Shown here piece by piece: positions 1-5,546 of a stretch of 6,856 nucleotides of DNA. The stretch comes from Acetobacteraceae bacterium (GTDB lineage Bacteria > Pseudomonadota > Alphaproteobacteria > Acetobacterales > Acetobacteraceae), in assembly GCA_025356735.1 (NCBI GenBank), contig JANXRT010000311.1, forward strand, positions 1 through 6,856, in the 5' to 3' direction. Position 1 is the stretch's first letter. Every line of letters starts with the position of its first letter. A model generated the notes under the pieces. That model searched no databases. It was not told the DNA's origin and worked only from the letters and a program-made list of their open reading frames with translations. The translations under genes and the position numbers were made by a program.

Positions 1-2
1 GC

Positions 3-878
3 GACATCCTGACCGAGGCCCGCACCAAGCTGCGGGAGAAGTTCCTGGCGGCCGATGTCGGCATCACCGGCGCCAACTTCCTGATCGCCGAAACCGGCAG
101 CTCGGTGATCGTCACCAACGAGGGCAACGGCGACCTGACCCAGACCCTGCCGCGCATCCACATCGTGCTCGCCAGCATCGAGAAGATGGTCCCGACCTTG
201 GAGGACGCGACCTCCCTGTTGCGGCTGCTGGCACGCTCCGCCACCGGCCAGGATTTCTCAGTCTATACGACATTTTCCACCGGCACCCGACGCCCGGCCG
301 ACCTCGACGGACCGGAGGAATACCATGTCGTGCTGGTGGATAACGGCCGTTCGGCGATGCTGGGCTCCGAGTTCCAGGACATGCTGCGCTGCATACGCTG
401 CGCGGCCTGCATGAACCACTGCCCGGTCTATGGCGCGGTTGGCGGCCACGCCTATGGTTGGGTCTATCCGGGACCGATGGGCAGCGTGCTGACCCCGGCG
501 CTGGTCGGCGTCGAGCAGGCCGCGCTGCTGCCCAATGCCTCGACCTTCTGTGGCAAGTGCGAGAGCGTGTGTCCGGTGAAGATCCCGCTGCCGAAGCTGA
601 TGCGCCATTGGCGGGAACGCGAGTTCGAGCGTCACCTGACGCCTTCCACCGTTCGCGCCAACCTCGGCCTGTGGGCCTGGTTCGCCCGCCGTCCGGCCGC
701 CTATCGGCTGGCCATACGCGCGGCGAACCTTGTGCTGACGACGCTCGGCCGCAAGCGCGGCCGGTTTTCTTCCCTGCCGTTGGCCGGCGGCTGGACCGCC
801 GGCCGCGATCTGCCGGCGCCGGAGGGCGGCACGTTCTTTTCCCAGTACGCTCGCCAGCAGCGCGCCGGCACGATCTGA
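3..878 (+). CDS. lutB: LutB, iron-sulfur subunit of L-lactate oxidation complex (3' part; 5' end outside window)
   Basis: The open frame runs in from the left edge and gives the C-terminal 291 residues; the whole family is about 470 residues, so the start lies outside. LutB works with LutA and LutC in cytoplasmic oxidation of L-lactate to pyruvate (known for the LutABC/YkgEFG family). Visible here are the end of the LUD (DUF162) domain with the family signature GITGANFLIAETG near residues 21-33 of the fragment, then two ferredoxin-like 4Fe-4S motifs: Cys130-x2-Cys133-x2-Cys136-x3-Cys140 followed by Pro, and Cys183-x2-Cys186-x3-Cys190-Pro. A C-terminal DUF3390-like tail follows. A GTG at 105 lies inside conserved LUD sequence and is not the start. 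The TGA overlaps the ATG of lutC by one base, so the two are translationally coupled. The family assignment is firm; the substrate is taken from characterised homologues. Confidence 0.95.
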   Translation, partial: DILTEARTKLREKFLAADVGITGANFLIAETGSSVIVTNEGNGDLTQTLPRIHIVLASIEKMVPTLEDATSLLRLLARSATGQDFSVYTTFSTGTRRPADLDGPEEYHVVLVDNGRSAMLGSEFQDMLRCIRCAACMNHCPVYGAVGGHAYGWVYPGPMGSVLTPALVGVEQAALLPNASTFCGKCESVCPVKIPLPKLMRHWREREFERHLTPSTVRANLGLWAWFARRPAAYRLAIRAANLVLTTLGRKRGRFSSLPLAGGWTAGRDLPAPEGGTFFSQYARQQRAGTI

Positions 879-1540
879 TGTCGCGCGATTCGATGCTGAC
901 CGCGGTCCGCCGCGGGCTGCGGCGCGGGCCGCTCCCGGCCGACCAGCAGGCGATGCTGCGCGCCCGCTTAGAAAACCATCCGCGCCACCTGATCCCCGCC
1001 CGCTCCCGAATACCCCACATCGAGCAGATCGCGCTGTTCGTGGCCAACGTCGAGCGGGAGTTCGGCACAGTCGAGCGTGTGTCCGACGCTGCCGCCATTC
1101 CGGGCGCGGTTGCCGACTACCTCGCCGCGCAGAACCTGCCCGGCGAGTTCGTCATGGCGCCGCATCCGGAGCTGCGCGCGATTCCCTGGTCCGACCGGCC
1201 AATGCTGCTTCTGCGCGAGGGCCGCGCCGAGGCCACCGACCTCGTCAGCGTGCAGCACGGCTTCGCAGGAGTGGCCGAGACCGGCACGCTGATGCTGCCT
1301 TCCGCGTCCGACCGCCCCACGACTTTGAACCTGCTCGCCGACACCGCGATTGTTCTACTTCGCGCGTCCCGGATCGTCGGCGCGTACGAGGAAGCCTGGG
1401 ATCTGCTGCGAGCCGAATTTGGCGCCATGCCGCGCAACGTGATGTGGGTGACGGGGCCCTCGCGTTCGGCTGACATCGAGCAGACCCTGGAACTGGGCGC
1501 CCACGGGCCACGAAGGCTGCATATTATCCTCCTTGAGTGA
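878..1540 (+). CDS. lutC: LutC, LUD-domain subunit of L-lactate utilisation complex
   Basis: This 220-residue protein matches the usual length of LutC/YkgG. The LUD (DUF162) domain fills its C-terminal two thirds: the signature GFAGVAETGTLML is at residues 128-140 and the closing block TGPSRSADIEQTLELGAHGP at 192-211, just before the hydrophobic end LHIILLE. LutC is the third member of the LutABC complex for L-lactate oxidation, and its biochemical role is less clear than that of the Fe-S subunits. The ATG at 878 overlaps the lutB stop (TGATG) and has no clear Shine-Dalgarno sequence, consistent with translational coupling. The same frame stays open upstream to 458, but that stretch overlaps lutB and is non-homologous, so I reject the longer form. 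Confidence 0.93.
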   Translation: MSRDSMLTAVRRGLRRGPLPADQQAMLRARLENHPRHLIPARSRIPHIEQIALFVANVEREFGTVERVSDAAAIPGAVADYLAAQNLPGEFVMAPHPELRAIPWSDRPMLLLREGRAEATDLVSVQHGFAGVAETGTLMLPSASDRPTTLNLLADTAIVLLRASRIVGAYEEAWDLLRAEFGAMPRNVMWVTGPSRSADIEQTLELGAHGPRRLHIILLE

Positions 1541-1541
1541 T

Positions 1542-1584
1542 GCGCCCCGGGGCGCTACCCCGGCGGGGTTTGGGGCAGCGCCCC
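1542..1584. terminator. G+C-rich hairpin between convergent lutC and ubiH, probable bidirectional terminator and dispersed repeat
   Basis: Two overlapping dyads fill the 55-bp convergent gap. GCGCCCCGGGGCGC at 1542-1555 is a perfect 14-bp palindrome. A longer hairpin pairs GGGGCGCT (1549-1556) with AGCGCCCC (1577-1584), extended inward by CCCC (1558-1561) with GGGG (1572-1575) after one mismatch. An alternative small stem is ACCCC/GGGGT at 1557-1569. No run of T follows on either strand, so it is not a canonical intrinsic terminator, but its position between two stop codons suggests transcript ending or 3'-end protection. From memory, closely similar sequence recurs between genes in Acetobacteraceae; that needs a genome count. 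Confidence 0.6.
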
Positions 1585-1595
1585 ATACTTCCCTT

Positions 1596-2819
1596 CTACT
1601 TCCCCATAGCCTGACGCATGAAAGCCCGCTTCAACCGAGGCAGCCGGTGCACGGCGGAGATGCCGATGTCGCGCACTGTCCGCAGCGCCGGGTTGTCGGA
1701 GCTGAACAGCCGGTCCAGCCCGTCGGTCGCGGCCAGCATCGACAGGTTGGCGCCGCGCCGAGCGCGCTGGTAGCGGGCCAGCACGCCGGCACCGCCGAAA
1801 TCCTCGCCGGCGGTTCGGGCGTCGATCAGCGTGTCCGCCAGCGCGATGACGTCGCGGAAGCCGAGATTGAGTCCCTGGCCGGCGATCGGGTGGATGCCGT
1901 GGGCGGCGTCGCCGATCACCGCCAGCCTGGTGTCGGTGTAGCGATGCGCGTGCATCGCCGACAGCGCGTAGCTCCATCGGCGGCCGACCGGGCGCACCGT
2001 GCCGAGGTGGGGTCCGAGGCGCCGGGCGATCTCGCGCGCCAGCCTGGCGTCGTCCAGCGCGAGGATGCGCGCGGCCATGTCGCGGCGTTCGGTCCAGACG
2101 ATGGCGGAGACGTTGTCGGCGCCGCCGATTTCGGCGTCCGCGCTGGCCGCCATCGGCAGCTGCGCGAACGGGCCGGACGGCAGGAAGTGCTCCAGCGCCA
2201 GGTTGTGGTGCGGCCGCGAGTGGGCGACCGCGAACACCATGCCGGTCTGATCGTATTCCATGCGGGTGACCGCGATGCCGGCCTGGTCGCGCAGCGGCGA
2301 ATTGCGGCCCTCCGCCGCCACCACCAGCCGACATTCGATCGCCGGGCCGCCGGCGACATGGACCGTTGCGCCGTCCTCGTTTCGAACGACCGCGGCCTCG
2401 GCCGGGGCGAACACGTGCACGCCGGGCAGTCGGCCCCGTGCTGCGTTCAACGCCGCGTTCAACGCCACGCGGAGCGCGCGCGCCTCGACCATCCAGCCGA
2501 ACGGCTCGGCGGCGTCCGCCTCACGGTGGTCGAAATGCAGGAACAGCTGGGAAGCGCGCTGGCCGACACGTCCGTCGCTGACGCGGATGTCGAGAATCGG
2601 GCAGGAGGCGGGTTCCAGTTCCGGCCACAGCCCGGCATCGGCCAGCAGCCGGCGCGATCCGGCGGCGATCGCGTAGGCGCGGCCATCGAAGGCCGGGTGC
2701 TCCATCGGCGACAGCGCCACCCGATCGACGATTGCGACGGAAAACCCGGCCTGTGCCAGGCGGCAGGCCAGCGTGCCGCCAACCGGGCCGGCGCCGACGA
2801 TACAGACATCTGTTTGCAT
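1596..2819 (-). CDS. UbiH/UbiF/COQ6-family FAD-dependent hydroxylase (ubiquinone biosynthesis)
   Basis: This 407-residue protein has the normal length for class A flavin hydroxylases of ubiquinone synthesis, which add ring hydroxyls to polyprenyl-phenol intermediates in the cytoplasm or at the inner membrane. Visible are the N-terminal dinucleotide-binding motif VGAGPVGG (8-15), a variant of the second FAD/NADH motif, AAEGRNS (168-174, Glu where Asp is usual), and the FAD ribityl motif GDAAHGIHPIAGQGLNLG (303-320). I chose the ATG at 2819 because MQTDVCIVGAGPVGG is the typical start; a GTG at 2840 would add seven residues without support. The Shine-Dalgarno sequence is weak. It lies 72 bp after the ATP-grasp gene on the same strand, so it may be its distal operon member or an unrelated housekeeping gene. 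Which ring position it hydroxylates (UbiH, UbiF, UbiI or UbiL type) cannot be told from sequence alone. Confidence 0.9.
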   Translation of the reverse strand: MQTDVCIVGAGPVGGTLACRLAQAGFSVAIVDRVALSPMEHPAFDGRAYAIAAGSRRLLADAGLWPELEPASCPILDIRVSDGRVGQRASQLFLHFDHREADAAEPFGWMVEARALRVALNAALNAARGRLPGVHVFAPAEAAVVRNEDGATVHVAGGPAIECRLVVAAEGRNSPLRDQAGIAVTRMEYDQTGMVFAVAHSRPHHNLALEHFLPSGPFAQLPMAASADAEIGGADNVSAIVWTERRDMAARILALDDARLAREIARRLGPHLGTVRPVGRRWSYALSAMHAHRYTDTRLAVIGDAAHGIHPIAGQGLNLGFRDVIALADTLIDARTAGEDFGGAGVLARYQRARRGANLSMLAATDGLDRLFSSDNPALRTVRDIGISAVHRLPRLKRAFMRQAMGK

Positions 2820-2849
2820 TGTTCGATCCGGAAAAAGCACGGCAAGGGC

Positions 2850-2873
2850 GTCCTGAACCTGTTGAAGGGCAGG
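2850..2873. repeat. Single copy of a short dispersed-repeat-like motif (GTCCTGA..TGAAGG type)
   Basis: GTCCTGAACCTGTTGAAGGG at 2850-2869 closely resembles a small repeat (roughly GTCCTGAGCTTGTCGAAGGA) that I recall between genes in sphingomonads and other alphaproteobacteria; when translated it typically yields a PEPVEG-like string, as it does here on the plus strand. It occupies much of the 72-bp gap between the ATP-grasp gene and the ubiH-like gene. Only one copy is seen in this window, so repeat status rests on memory and not on evidence here. Confidence 0.4.
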
Positions 2874-2891
2874 CTCGTCGTGGCTCTCTAT

Positions 2892-3851
2892 TTAGGCATT
2901 TGTCGGCGTCGTGACCAGGGATGCCGTCGTGTTGCACCCAGCCAGATAGCGCGCCAGCGTGGTGGCGATCGGTTGGTCGGTGTTGGCCTGATAATAGGAG
3001 AACGCGGGCGACGGATTGACCTCGAAGCAGGTCGCCTCGCCGTCCGGACCGATCCGTAGGTCGATCCCTGCGAATACCAGTCCGAGCCCCGCGGTAAGGG
3101 CTATGCAGCGCGCGGCCAGGTCGCGAGGCAGCTCGATCGCGCGCAATTCCGTGGTGCCGCCCTGCTGGCGGGCGTAGCGATAGTCGGTCACGTCGCTGAG
3201 GATCTCGGTCGCATGGACGACATCGCCGATGACGTGAACCCGCACGTCGTTGCCCGGCACCAGCGCCTGGAACTGCACCGGGCACCAGCCGATCGTGCCG
3301 AGCCGGGGGACATCGGCCTCATTCAGCTGCCTGACGATGGAGCGCACGCCGCTCATCGACTTGTAGATGATCGAGCCGTGCAGCCGACGGAACGCCAGCA
3401 CCTCGGCCGGATCGGTGGTGATCAGAGTTTCGGGCACGCTCAATCCATGGCTGGCAATCAGTTGCGCCTGGTACGGCTTCGAGCTGTTGGAGCCCTGCGG
3501 GTCGGAACGGTTGACGACCCGCGCATCCGCCACTTCGATCCAGCGGTAAAGCGCGTCGTGCAGCGCGCGCGAATGCCGCCGCGCTGGGGAGCCTTCGGGC
3601 TCGTTCTCCAGTTCCGGCAGGATGCGGTCATCCATCAGCCGAAAATAGATCGCCGCAAACGCAGCTATGTCGAAAATCTCGCCATGCAGTTCAAGCGTGC
3701 CGCTGACCCCGTCGGTCCCGATCTCGAAGGCGAACGCGCAGCCGGCGCAGCGGCGCTGGTCGAACAGCCGGTAGGGCGCGCCAAGCTCGTCCAGCGCATC
3801 GGTCAGCATGGCCACCGGCCGCTCGCTCGGGATGCCGCCGAGCAGGATCAT
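2892..3851 (-). CDS. RimK-like ATP-grasp ligase, catalytically intact by motif; candidate peptide-modifying enzyme
   Basis: ATP-grasp enzymes activate a carboxylate as acyl-phosphate and join it to an amine, hydroxyl or thiol. The 319 residues show a pre-ATP-grasp N-terminal part (about 1-115), then the ATP-grasp fold: KPYQAQLIASHGLSVPETL (125-143), a putative nucleotide-contacting Lys in IIYKSMSG (Lys164), PVQFQALVPGNDVRVHVIGD (191-210), and a Mg/ATP site with Asp264 (AGIDLR) and Glu277/Asn279 (CFEVNPSP). The layout resembles RimK and graspetide (MvdC/MvdD-type) ligases. A CxxC pair (Cys35, Cys38) lies in the N-terminal part; its role is unknown. The ATG at 3851 overlaps the upstream stop in ATGA; the frame remains open further upstream only as a shadow of that gene. 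No strong Shine-Dalgarno sequence is seen, so translation is probably coupled. The substrate is unknown; the repeat protein encoded first in the operon is the best candidate. The fold is fairly certain, the reaction is not. Confidence 0.85.
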   Translation of the reverse strand: MILLGGIPSERPVAMLTDALDELGAPYRLFDQRRCAGCAFAFEIGTDGVSGTLELHGEIFDIAAFAAIYFRLMDDRILPELENEPEGSPARRHSRALHDALYRWIEVADARVVNRSDPQGSNSSKPYQAQLIASHGLSVPETLITTDPAEVLAFRRLHGSIIYKSMSGVRSIVRQLNEADVPRLGTIGWCPVQFQALVPGNDVRVHVIGDVVHATEILSDVTDYRYARQQGGTTELRAIELPRDLAARCIALTAGLGLVFAGIDLRIGPDGEATCFEVNPSPAFSYYQANTDQPIATTLARYLAGCNTTASLVTTPTNA

Positions 3852-4570
3852 GGCGCCAGCGCCGCCGCCAACGCATCGGTCAGTGCCTCGCCGCCGCGCA
3901 TCAGGTCCGGCGTCACCGAAGCCGCGATCATGCGCCAGGTTCCGCCGATGTCCGGCGCGAAGTTGATCCCCAGCAGCGGGCATTCGGCCAAATTTGACAA
4001 ACGCAGGCAGGCGCCGCGGTGGATAGCCACCAGCGCCGCCGGTCCGATCACGGCGTCTCCGACCACGAACACGGTGGCCGCCGCCGGATCGCTGGGCTTC
4101 TGCCAATAGGTGGCCGGATCGTCCTCGCTGGTCTGGCGGAACCGGCGCACCGGCAGGCCGGCGCGCACGCCAAGCGCGATCCAGGCAGAAGGATGGCGGA
4201 GGTTGCCACAAAGCCCCTGCGGCGTCGGCGGGTTGAGCTTGGGGCCAGCGAGCGCGTGCAGCCAGCTCAGGTAGAACGCGACCATTTCCTGCACCGCGTA
4301 GTCGCGGTCGGCACCACCGATGGTAGCCAACCAGGCCTGCGGCAGGAAGGCGAGCCGGTTTAGCACGCCGTGCACCTGGTCGCCTCGCAGGTCATGGCCG
4401 TCGAGGCGCAACGTGGTTTCGACACCGGCAGCGCCGATCGTATGGCGCCAGCCGCGAACGCCGGCGAGTTCGCGGCCGGTCAACAACCGGAGCGACAGAC
4501 CGCGCCTTCGCAGCGCGTCCGCCGCCCACAGTGCCGCGACATCGGTCTCGTCGCACAGCACCAGTATCAT
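3848..4570 (-). CDS. Shortened ATP-grasp-like protein, possible pseudoenzyme partner of the adjacent ligase
   Basis: This is a 240-residue protein of no family I can name. Its ends resemble the adjacent ATP-grasp. The N-terminus MILVLCDETDVAALWAADAL looks like a pre-ATP-grasp Rossmann-type start. Residues 66-142 (VHGVLNRLAFLP, then LNPPTPQGLCG and a HPSAW..AGLPV block) resemble the stretch leading into the ATP site of RimK/MvdC-like enzymes. VFVVGDAVIGP (167-177) parallels the V-x-V-x-G-D strand (residues 205-210 of the ligase), and GINFAPDIGGTWRMIAASVTP (201-221) sits where the Mg-binding block should be, but the usual E-x-N triad is absent. The central part that would hold ATP-contacting lysines is missing or very short. 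I infer a degenerate ATP-grasp acting as substrate-binding or regulatory partner. It starts 11 bp after the repeat-protein stop, without a clear ribosome site, and overlaps the ligase by 4 bp. It is surely a gene; the homology call is moderate. Confidence 0.75.
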   Translation of the reverse strand: MILVLCDETDVAALWAADALRRRGLSLRLLTGRELAGVRGWRHTIGAAGVETTLRLDGHDLRGDQVHGVLNRLAFLPQAWLATIGGADRDYAVQEMVAFYLSWLHALAGPKLNPPTPQGLCGNLRHPSAWIALGVRAGLPVRRFRQTSEDDPATYWQKPSDPAAATVFVVGDAVIGPAALVAIHRGACLRLSNLAECPLLGINFAPDIGGTWRMIAASVTPDLMRGGEALTDALAAALAP

Positions 4571-4581
4571 CCGGGTCTGGC

Positions 4582-5043
4582 TCAGCCGCTGGTCTTTTTC
4601 GCTCCGGCTTCGCCAGCTAGCGCGCCGCGGCTGAGATCGGGACGTTGCTCGGTGGTGATGAAATGCTGCATCGACGCCATGCCTTGCTCCAGGGCCGCGA
4701 GGCGCTGCTCGATCGGATCGCCCGGCAAGGTCGGATTACCCTCGACGATATCCTTGGGGTTGCCCTCGAAGATCACCTTCTCGGGGATCTCCGATTTAAA
4801 GTGGAGCTTCTCGATCTCCTTGTGCTCGTGCTTCTCCGGTTTCTCCTTGTGCTCGAATTTCTCGGGTTTTTCCTTGTGCTCGTGCTTTTCGGGCTTTTCC
4901 TTGTGCTCGAATTTCTCGGGTTTCTCCTTATGCTCGAATTTCTCGGGTTTTTCCTTGTGCTCGATTTTCTCGAATTTTTCGTTCTTGAACAGCTTCTCCT
5001 GAAACTGCTGTTTCTGCAGCTTGACATTCGGGTCGTCGGACAT
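4582..5043 (-). CDS. Lys/Glu/His-rich nine-residue repeat protein, candidate ATP-grasp substrate
   Basis: I do not recognise a named family. The 153-residue product has three parts: a Lys/Gln/Phe-rich N-terminal segment (1-26), six tandem units of the type FEHKEKPEK (27-79; the first residue is I, F, F, H, F, H and the last unit is one residue short), and a C-terminal part with EIPEKVIFEGNP (85-96), a likely short amphipathic helix IEQRLAALEQGMASMQHFI (111-129) and a polar tail ending KKTSG. The repeats contain no Cys, Ser, Thr or Tyr, only Glu, Lys, His, Pro, Phe and one Ile at each end. No signal peptide or membrane segment is seen. I chose the ATG at 5043 because GGGGAGA lies 7 bases upstream; an in-frame ATG at 5097 would add 18 residues but has no purine-rich site. 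It leads an operon with two ATP-grasp-type genes, which suggests a modified peptide or scaffold. Metal binding through the histidines is an alternative. That it is a gene is well supported; its function is open. Confidence 0.85.
   Translation of the reverse strand: MSDDPNVKLQKQQFQEKLFKNEKFEKIEHKEKPEKFEHKEKPEKFEHKEKPEKHEHKEKPEKFEHKEKPEKHEHKEIEKLHFKSEIPEKVIFEGNPKDIVEGNPTLPGDPIEQRLAALEQGMASMQHFITTEQRPDLSRGALAGEAGAKKTSG
4807..4965 (-). repeat. 27-bp in-frame tandem repeat (five full units plus one 24-bp unit)
   Basis: Units on the plus strand run 4939-4965, 4912-4938, 4885-4911, 4858-4884, 4831-4857 and 4807-4830. Each full unit encodes [I/F/H]EHKEKPEK. Differences between units are mostly third-codon-position changes (for example AAA/AAG for Lys), and the first codon alternates between TTC and CAC. 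The last unit loses one codon and reads HEHKEIEK. The pattern indicates duplication by slippage or unequal crossover followed by selection on the peptide. Confidence 0.95.
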
Positions 5044-5064
5044 GCGATCTCTCCCCAATTTTGT
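5044..5064 (-). promoter_or_regulatory. Strong ribosome binding site that fixes the repeat-protein start
   Basis: Read on the minus strand, AAATTGGGGAGAGATCGC precedes the ATG at 5043, with the GGGGAG core about 7 bases from the start codon. The alternative ATG at 5097 is preceded by A/T-rich sequence with no such core. The two following genes lack comparable sites. Confidence 0.7.
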
Positions 5065-5097
5065 TTTAAGGTCCAGGACGGAAAGCGGCTCCGACAT

Positions 5098-5450
5098 ACA
5101 GTAATTCTAGTTTATTTCGCAACGGATTTGTGCAATCGCAACTAAACGTGACATTGGGATCGTGAAACCTTTGGCGAAAGGGATAAATTCATACCCTCCT
5201 CTCGCACCAAACGTCTAAGTTTGCCGGCTTGGGCCTGTGGCTGCTGGCTTAAGCATGGTGTGCGCTTGAAGTATCAATGCCGCGGACAGCGACTCGTCCT
5301 GCGCGTCCATGTCGACAACATGTTTTGGTGGAAATAAGATTTCCCTTTAACCTGGGTAGTCATTTCGCGCGTCGAATGCTTGGCGGTTGGTTCAATCGAC
5401 TTTGGGCGACTTCAGGCCAAACGACATGCCAGCTGGTCGCGGCTGTCGGC
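5098..5450. other. Proximal part of the divergent intergenic region; no gene seen
   Basis: Neither strand here carries a frame with recognisable protein similarity or convincing start signals. Any promoter for the minus-strand operon should lie near 5100-5140; the best hexamer is TAGAAT (minus strand, 5109-5104), but no well-spaced -35 box is found, so I do not call one. A near-perfect inverted repeat, GGAAAT-AAG-ATTTCC, lies at 5330-5344. The stretch is richer in A+T than the flanking genes. An 83-residue frame at 5277-5528 looks accidental. Confidence 0.5.
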
Positions 5451-5480
5451 GATGCCGTGGCATCACGTCCCGATGGACGT
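5451..5480. promoter_or_regulatory. Two adjacent small inverted repeats upstream of the FAS1 gene
   Basis: GATGCC-GT-GGCATC (5451-5464) is followed directly by ACGTCC-CGAT-GGACGT (5465-5480). Each has a perfect 6-bp stem. They could be protein-binding sites or a small double hairpin. No T run follows, which argues against an intrinsic terminator. Confidence 0.35.
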
Positions 5481-5493
5481 AGGCGGCAAAGAG

Positions 5494-5515
5494 ATTATCA
5501 ACATGATAATATAAT
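5494..5515 (+). promoter_or_regulatory. Candidate -10 box overlapped by an operator-like palindrome
   Basis: ATTATCA-ACA-TGATAAT (5494-5510) is a perfect 7-bp inverted repeat with a 3-bp spacer. A consensus TATAAT -10 hexamer at 5510-5515 begins in its last base. A repressor bound to the palindrome would block such a promoter. No good -35 hexamer is found 16-18 bp upstream, so promoter use is uncertain; it could depend on an activator. The start codon it would serve is the FAS1 gene at 5709, leaving a leader of nearly 190 bases. Confidence 0.35.
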
Positions 5516-5520
5516 GTATT

Positions 5521-5546
5521 GGAAATGAAATAAAGATTTCATCGTT
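5521..5546 (+). promoter_or_regulatory. Possible EcfG-type (general stress sigma factor) promoter, overlapping an inverted repeat
   Basis: GGAAA (5521-5525), 17 bases, then CGTT (5543-5546) is one mismatch from the alphaproteobacterial EcfG consensus GGAAC-N16/17-CGTT. The spacer contains TGAAAT-AAAG-ATTTCA (5526-5541), a perfect 6-bp inverted repeat. The site is about 160 bases before the FAS1 start. Short sigma motifs occur by chance, so this is tentative. Confidence 0.3.

Noticed and set aside
112..1098. A 328-residue minus-strand frame opposite lutB/lutC
   Set aside because: It is Arg/Ser/Pro-rich shadow sequence opposite two well-supported genes.
1533..3059. A 508-residue open frame on the plus strand
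   Set aside because: It lies antisense to the ubiH-like and ATP-grasp genes, is rich in Arg/Gly/Ala as expected of high-GC shadow frames, and has no recognisable motif.
3213..4109. A 298-residue open frame on the plus strand
   Set aside because: It is antisense to both ATP-grasp-type genes, has low-complexity shadow composition and no family motif.
4807..4965. Tandem repeats considered as a CRISPR array
   Set aside because: The units are contiguous without spacers, keep the reading frame and encode a constant peptide.
4645..5145. A Leu/Phe-rich 166-residue plus-strand frame that looks like a membrane protein
   Set aside because: Its hydrophobic repeats are simply the complement of the Lys/Glu codons of the repeat gene; the minus-strand frame has the strong ribosome site and operon context.
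5144..5200. AGGAGG on the minus strand (5200-5195) just before an ATG and a 16-codon frame, as a possible leader peptide
   Set aside because: The spacing to the ATG is only 2 bases, too short for normal initiation, and the peptide has no run of one amino acid or other attenuator feature.
5277..5528. An 83-residue frame in the divergent intergenic region
   Set aside because: There is no ribosome site, no similarity I recognise, and it runs through the operator-like palindromes.
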